From positions 72,847 to 136,846 of the forward strand of contig NZ_LPNO01000046.1 of assembly GCF_001952855.1 (NCBI RefSeq): a DNA stretch of 64,000 nt. Reading direction: 5' to 3'. Below, one piece after another: positions 59,696 to 64,000 of this stretch (positions within the stretch are counted from its first letter, which is position 1; the number at the start of each line of letters is the position of its first letter). Source of the stretch: Pseudomonas sp. ATCC PTA-122608 (lineage in GTDB: Bacteria > Pseudomonadota > Gammaproteobacteria > Pseudomonadales > Pseudomonadaceae). The notes beneath the pieces are model-generated. The model was not told where the DNA came from. It saw nothing but the letters and a program-made list of their open reading frames with translations, and ran no database searches. Position numbers and translations under genes: made by a program.

Positions 59696-61144
59696 GTGAC
59701 TCAGAAGCCCGACCAGTGTCTTGGTGAATGGATCGACCGTGAAGCACTCGCTGAAGCGATGATTCCGCTTATCGGTCAGCTCTACCGCAATAACAACGTG
59801 GTGAGCTCGATCTATGGCCGCAGCCTGATCAACCAATCAGTCATCGCGATTCTCAAGGCTCATCGCTTTGCTCGCCATCGTTCCGCCGACGACAGCGAAC
59901 TCTCCGTCCACGAAACATTCCCCCTGCTCAAGGCCATGAGCGAGCTCAAGCTTGGCGCGGCCTCGGTAGACCTGGGCAAGCTGGCCTATAAATTCCGCAA
60001 AGAAGGCGCTGGCCGCACCGCCGAGCAGTTCGTGCGTGAAGAAATGGCCGATGTGGTTGGCCAGCAAAACGCTGCTGCCCGCAAAGGCACCGACGTTGTG
60101 CTGTACGGCTTCGGTCGTATCGGCCGTCTGCTGGCGCGCATCCTGATCGAAAAAACCGGTGGCGGCGACGGCCTGCGCCTGCGTGCCATCGTGGTTCGTA
60201 AGGGTGCAGAAAACGACCTGACCAAACGCGCCAGCCTGCTGCGTCGCGACTCGGTACACGGTCCGTTCAACGGCACCATCGTCATCGACGAAGAAAACAA
60301 CACCATCACCGCCAACGGTAACCTGATCCAGGTGATCTACGCGAAGAACCCGGCCGAGGTGGATTACACCCAGTACGGCATCAAGGACGCACTGCTGGTG
60401 GACAACACCGGTGTGTGGCGTGACGCCGAGGGCCTGGGCCAGCACCTGGCTTGCCCGGGTATCGACCGCGTTGTCCTGACTGCGCCTGGCAAGGGCAAGC
60501 TGAAGAACATCGTGCACGGCATCAACCATGCTGAAATCACCGCTGACGACAAGATCGTGTCCGCCGCTTCCTGCACCACCAACGCCATCGTGCCGGTGCT
60601 GAAAGCTGTGAACGACAAGTTCGGCATTGTTAACGGTCACGTTGAAACGGTTCACTCGTACACCAACGACCAGAACCTGATCGACAACTTCCACAAGGGC
60701 GATCGCCGTGGCCGTAGCGCCGCGCTGAACATGGTAATCACCGAGACCGGTGCTGCCACCGCTGCTGCCAAGGCCCTGCCTGAGCTGGCCGGCAAGCTGA
60801 CCGGTAACGCGATCCGTGTTCCGACGCCGAACGTGTCGATGGCCATTCTCAACCTGAACCTTGAGAAAGCCGCCACCCGTGAAGAGATGAACGAGTACTT
60901 GCGCTACATGGCGCTGCACTCCGATCTGCATAAGCAAATCGACTTCGTCAACTCGCAGGAAGTGGTGTCCACCGACTTCGTTGGCTCGCGCCACGCTGGT
61001 GTGGTGGACGCTGAAGCGACCATCACCCAGGATAACCGCGTTGTTCTGTACGTCTGGTACGACAACGAATTCGGTTACAGCTGCCAGGTGGTTCGTGTGA
61101 TGGAAGACATGGCCGGGGTTAACCCGCCAGCATTCCCGCGCTAA
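59696..61144 (+). CDS. gap: Glyceraldehyde-3-phosphate dehydrogenase with N-terminal extension
   Basis: This enzyme interconverts glyceraldehyde-3-phosphate and 1,3-bisphosphoglycerate. It has 482 residues, against about 335 for ordinary GAPDH. The extra 125 or so at the N-terminus (VTQKPDQCLGEWIDREALAEAM...) are helical and shared with other Pseudomonas orthologues. The NAD domain begins at VVLYGFGRIGRLLARIL; the catalytic cysteine is C293 in SAASCTTNAIVPV; WYDNEFGYSCQVVRVM ends the fold. The GTG at 59696 follows GGAAGG by 5 bases; the ATG at 59681 overlaps that site. Which cofactor and direction it prefers cannot be read from sequence, but a gluconeogenic role is plausible. Confidence 0.93.
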   Translation: MTQKPDQCLGEWIDREALAEAMIPLIGQLYRNNNVVSSIYGRSLINQSVIAILKAHRFARHRSADDSELSVHETFPLLKAMSELKLGAASVDLGKLAYKFRKEGAGRTAEQFVREEMADVVGQQNAAARKGTDVVLYGFGRIGRLLARILIEKTGGGDGLRLRAIVVRKGAENDLTKRASLLRRDSVHGPFNGTIVIDEENNTITANGNLIQVIYAKNPAEVDYTQYGIKDALLVDNTGVWRDAEGLGQHLACPGIDRVVLTAPGKGKLKNIVHGINHAEITADDKIVSAASCTTNAIVPVLKAVNDKFGIVNGHVETVHSYTNDQNLIDNFHKGDRRGRSAALNMVITETGAATAAAKALPELAGKLTGNAIRVPTPNVSMAILNLNLEKAATREEMNEYLRYMALHSDLHKQIDFVNSQEVVSTDFVGSRHAGVVDAEATITQDNRVVLYVWYDNEFGYSCQVVRVMEDMAGVNPPAFPR

Positions 61145-61158
61145 GCATCAGCGGTAAA

Positions 61159-61192
61159 TGAAAAAGCCCCGACTGGTTCGGGGCTTTTTTAT
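61159..61192. terminator. Terminator after gap
   Basis: AAAAAGCCCCGA and TCGGGGCTTTTT with a 5-base loop, T6 on the plus strand and A5 on the other. It lies between convergent genes. Confidence 0.92.
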
Positions 61193-61225
61193 GTCTGTGG
61201 GTTTTGTAGTGGCTGGCAGGGCCTC

Positions 61226-61323
61226 TTCGCGAGCAAGTCGAATCGTCGCACCGCCGCTCCCACATTCGACCGCATCTCTTCAGGTGATACGCGGGTAAAT
61301 GTGGGAGCGGGCTTGCTCGCGAA
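61226..61323. repeat. REPIN with an insertion in the left arm
   Basis: The right arm is the standard GGGAGCGGGCTTGCTCGCGA. The left arm reads TTCGCGAGCAAG, then 16 extra bases (TCGAATCGTCGCACCG), then CCGCTCCCACATT. The hairpin of that arm is therefore interrupted. Confidence 0.75.
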
Positions 61324-61332
61324 AGCGACCTA

Positions 61333-62631
61333 TCAAGCGCCGCCGACTATCGAAGCCTGCGCGGTACGCAGTTCATGCCGATTGCCTTTAAACAGGATCA
61401 ATGTGGCGATCAAACCCAGCACTGCCGCGCCGCTAAGCCAGATGCCCGGTGCCGCCTTGTTGTCCAGCACGTGGATCAGGTAGGTGCAAGCTGCCGGAGT
61501 AAAGCCACCAAAGGTCGCCGTCGCCAGGCTGTAGGCCAGGGAGAAACCGGTGGTACGCACTTCTACCGGCATGATTTCGGTCAGCGCTACAACCATCGCG
61601 CCGTTGTACGAGCCATACAGGAACGACAGCCAGAGCAGCACGATCAGCAGATGGCTGAAGCTCGGGTTGACCACCAGCCAGGACAGCGCCGGATATGCGG
61701 TGAGGATCGCCAGAATCGTCGCCCCCAGCAGCAGGGGTTTACGTCCGATCTTGTCGGACACTGCACCCATCACCGGCAGCCAGATGAAGTTGGAGATGCC
61801 GACGCACACGGTTACCAGCAAGGCGTCGAAGTCCGACAGGTGCAATTCGGCCTTGCCGAAGGTCGGGGTGTAGGCGGTGATCAGGTAGAACGACACGGTG
61901 GTCATTACCACCAGCGCCATGCCGGCGATCACGATGCCGAAGTTCTGGCCGATCGAGCGGACGATTTCCTGCAGGGTAGGGCGGTGTTTGCGTGCCTGGA
62001 ATTCCGGGGTTTCTTCCAGGGAGCGACGAATCACGAAGATCACCGGCACGATCAGGCAGCCGATCAGGAACGGCACGCGCCAGCCCCAGTCACCCATTTC
62101 TTCCGGGCTGAGCCAGTGGTTCAGGCCCACGCCCAACAGACCGGCGAATACCACCGCGGCTTGCTGGCTGGCGGACTGCCAACTGACGAAGAAGCCTTTG
62201 CGGCCCGGGGTGGCGATTTCCGCCAGGTACACCGACACGCCGCCCAGCTCGACACCGGCGGAGAAGCCTTGCAGCAGGCGACCGAACAGCACGATCAGCG
62301 GCGCCGCGACGCCCAGGGTGGCGTACCCGGGCACGCAGGCAATCAGGACGGTACCGGCAGCCATCATCGCCAGGGTGATCACCAGACCCTTTTTTCGGCC
62401 GTGACGGTCGATGTAGGCACCGAGGAAAATCGCGCCCAGCGGACGCATCAGGAACCCGGCACCAAAGGTCGCCAGGGACAGCATCAGGGACGCGAAAGCG
62501 CTGTCGGTGGGGAAAAATGTCTTGGCAATGGCCGTGGCGTAGAAGCCATAGACCATGAAGTCGAACATCTCAAGGAAGTTACCGCTGACAACGCGAAAAA
62601 TCGCCTTGCCCTTGCCCGTTGTAGTGGACAT
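61333..62631 (-). CDS. MFS transporter, citrate-proton symporter type (MHS family)
   Basis: This 432-residue protein with 12 membrane helices closely resembles CitA/CitH citrate-H+ symporters: [20 protein letters not shown] at the start, DRHGRRKGL-like loop seen as [37 protein letters not shown] and [10 protein letters not shown]. Substrates in the family include citrate and tricarballylate, so the exact one is not fixed. The ATG at 62631 is preferred; the GTG three codons upstream is possible and neither has a strong ribosome site. It converges with gap and has no regulator next to it. Confidence 0.9.
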   Translation of the reverse strand: MSTTTGKGKAIFRVVSGNFLEMFDFMVYGFYATAIAKTFFPTDSAFASLMLSLATFGAGFLMRPLGAIFLGAYIDRHGRKKGLVITLAMMAAGTVLIACVPGYATLGVAAPLIVLFGRLLQGFSAGVELGGVSVYLAEIATPGRKGFFVSWQSASQQAAVVFAGLLGVGLNHWLSPEEMGDWGWRVPFLIGCLIVPVIFVIRRSLEETPEFQARKHRPTLQEIVRSIGQNFGIVIAGMALVVMTTVSFYLITAYTPTFGKAELHLSDFDALLVTVCVGISNFIWLPVMGAVSDKIGRKPLLLGATILAILTAYPALSWLVVNPSFSHLLIVLLWLSFLYGSYNGAMVVALTEIMPVEVRTTGFSLAYSLATATFGGFTPAACTYLIHVLDNKAAPGIWLSGAAVLGLIATLILFKGNRHELRTAQASIVGGA

Positions 62632-62814
62632 GTCATGCACTCATTTTGGCTATCTTATTGGTAATCCCTGGTCGCAACCGTCCTTGCTGTTGAAGCTCTG
62701 GCACGAGGCTGGCGCTGAACAGTTTTGTAACGATATGTGTATAAGACACCACAGGCAACAAAAAACCGATAGCAAGCTGGCAAATTGCCGCAGGCCTGCG
62801 GGTGATGAAAATCC

Positions 62815-62907
62815 AATGTGGGAGCGGGGCTTGCTCGCGAAAACGGTGTGTCAGTCAGCTTATAAGTCACTGATACACCGCATTCGCGAGCAAGCCCGCT
62901 CCCACAG
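62815..62907. repeat. REPIN upstream of the MFS gene
   Basis: AATGTGGGAGCGGGGCTTGC (one extra G relative to the other copies) and the inverse GCAAGCCCGCTCCCACA. The interior ACGGTGTGTCAGTC and ACTGATACACCGC forms a second inverted repeat, shared with the 40153 and 4021 elements. Confidence 0.85.
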
Positions 62908-62918
62908 GGTTTTTGCGA

Positions 62919-63461
62919 TCAGTTGAGGAGGGTGTTTCGCAGGCTGTCGGACAAGCCCTTTGGTGCCAGCCAGATTCCCAGATAAGCCTTGGCCAACTCG
63001 TCATTGCGACTGCTGAACACCACCGTGCCGTTGATTTCCAGGTTCAGGCCGCGTTGAGGCTGGAAGTCCAGCGCATAACGGTCACCGCTGCGGATGTTGC
63101 GAAAGCTTTTGTGCAATTGATCCAGTTCAGGTTTCAGGCGGGCGAGGGCGGCGGGTGTTTGCTGGCGTTCAAGGCTGGCGGTGGCGGCCTTGATGACATC
63201 GTTGCGGTCGATATCGCGGAAGTAATACAGCTCCAGGCGCAGGTCTTTTTGCTGGTCCAGGGCCTGTTTGGCGCTCAGGTCAGGTTGGGCGAACAGCGCT
63301 GCGGCATACACATCCGCCCACAAATAGGTCAGGACGGCCTGGTTTTTTAGAATCAGTTGACGGGAGTGCGCAGGAAAGTCGGCCTGTTTGAGGCGATCAG
63401 CCTCATTCGCCAGCGCCGGGATCGAAAACATCAGCAATAAACAAACAATCACATGTCGCAT
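62919..63461 (-). CDS. Secreted chalcone-isomerase-like protein
   Basis: This 180-residue protein starts MRHVIVCLLLMFSIPALANEADRL, a signal peptide cleaved after ALA (about residue 18). The body has the chalcone-isomerase-like pattern of bacterial CHI-fold proteins: LILKNQAVLTYLWADVYAAALFAQ, split here, then LRLELYYFRDIDRNDVIKAA and a final GIWLAPKGLSDSLRNTLL. Such proteins lack the plant enzyme's active site and their role is unknown, possibly lipid binding. AGGA lies about 10 bases before the ATG. It diverges from sthA. Confidence 0.8.
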   Translation of the reverse strand: MRHVIVCLLLMFSIPALANEADRLKQADFPAHSRQLILKNQAVLTYLWADVYAAALFAQPDLSAKQALDQQKDLRLELYYFRDIDRNDVIKAATASLERQQTPAALARLKPELDQLHKSFRNIRSGDRYALDFQPQRGLNLEINGTVVFSSRNDELAKAYLGIWLAPKGLSDSLRNTLLN

Positions 63462-63696
63462 AATGGCCCGTCCTGAAAGGTGCTTGCCTACAGGTTAATT
63501 CAATAACGAACGCTGTGTAGTAAAGGCAAAACTGGCCTACGACGCGACCAAGGGTTAATGTGCGCGGCGTTGAGCCTTCTATAGACTGTGCCCCGGCTCA
63601 CACACTTGAGCCACATTGATCCTTCATGACCGCTGGCCGCGGCATGATTTAGCCAGGCGCCCAACCGTGCGCCCTGGCCTGTTCTGAGGAGTACGC

Positions 63697-64000
63697 ATGG
63701 CTGTCTACAACTACGACGTAGTGGTACTGGGTTCGGGCCCAGCTGGAGAAGGTGCGGCGATGAACGCCGCCAAAGCAGGGCGCAAGGTGGCGATGGTCGA
63801 TAGCCGTCGCCAGGTCGGCGGTAACTGCACCCACCTGGGTACCATCCCGTCCAAGGCCTTGCGTCACTCGGTGCGCCAGATCATGCAGTTCAACACCAAC
63901 CCGATGTTCCGGGCCATTGGTGAGCCGCGCTGGTTCTCGTTCCCGGACGTGCTCAAGAGCGCTGAAAAAGTCATTTCCAAGCAGGTTGCATCGCGTACCG
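63697..64000 (+). CDS. sthA: Soluble pyridine nucleotide transhydrogenase (3' end missing)
   Basis: SthA moves reducing equivalents between NADPH and NAD+. The first 101 residues are visible: [20 protein letters not shown] holds the FAD-binding GxGxxG, followed by [20 protein letters not shown]. In this family the second cysteine of the usual redox disulfide is replaced (CTHLGT in place of CxxxxC), which separates it from lipoamide dehydrogenase and glutathione reductase. TGAGGAG precedes the ATG. The remaining 360 or so residues lie beyond the window. Confidence 0.95.

Overview
The window is chromosomal DNA from a Pseudomonas, most likely of the P. fluorescens group. The grounds are high GC content, tandem cbb3 oxidase operons (ccoNOQP twice) beside anr, hemN and ccoGHIS, a lexA-sulA-psrA-nagZ block, and many paired REP palindromes (REPINs) of the P. 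fluorescens type. I saw no rRNA, tRNA, prophage, insertion sequence or CRISPR array.

Layout. 1-5.4 kb: 3' part of dnaX, ybaB, a CurA-type oxidoreductase, recR with its own promoter, and an acyl-CoA dehydrogenase. 5.4-23 kb: the low-oxygen respiration block. It holds apt, anr (oxygen-sensing regulator), a conserved unknown gene, hemN (anaerobic haem synthesis), a TauE/SafE-like membrane protein, ccoS, ccoI, ccoH and ccoG (oxidase assembly and copper supply), then ccoNOQP-1 and ccoNOQP-2. A VapC/Phd-type toxin-antitoxin pair lies between ccoG and ccoP1. A perfect Anr box precedes hemN, another lies upstream of ccoN2 inside the neighbouring hydrolase gene, and weaker ones lie upstream of ccoG and ccoN1. 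So anr, its target oxidases, their assembly factors and haem synthesis sit together.

23-38 kb: an Aer-type chemoreceptor, a CPBP protease, acnA, rlmM, tusA, a MATE exporter, pdxB, a 57-residue unknown protein, an MsbA-type ABC exporter, a Fic protein and lytic transglycosylase slt. 38-52.5 kb: uup, a universal stress protein, fadBA, topA, small conserved genes, the SOS pair lexA-sulA with two LexA boxes, psrA (fatty-acid-responsive TetR repressor) with two PsrA boxes over its own promoter, and nagZ. 52.6-64 kb: a SWIM/SNF2 helicase, a CsiV-like protein, mfd, an N-terminally extended GAPDH, a citrate-type MFS symporter, a chalcone-isomerase-like secreted protein and the 5' end of sthA, cut by the window edge.

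Most of the window is conserved Pseudomonas core genome. The accessory or odd parts are the toxin-antitoxin insertion in the cco cluster, the Fic gene, the oxidoreductase between ybaB and recR, a perfect 20-bp palindrome downstream of the anr divergence, and REPINs that supply the stop codons of two genes. I did not find a convincing wholly new system. Functions are assigned from motifs and recalled family sequences, without database searches.
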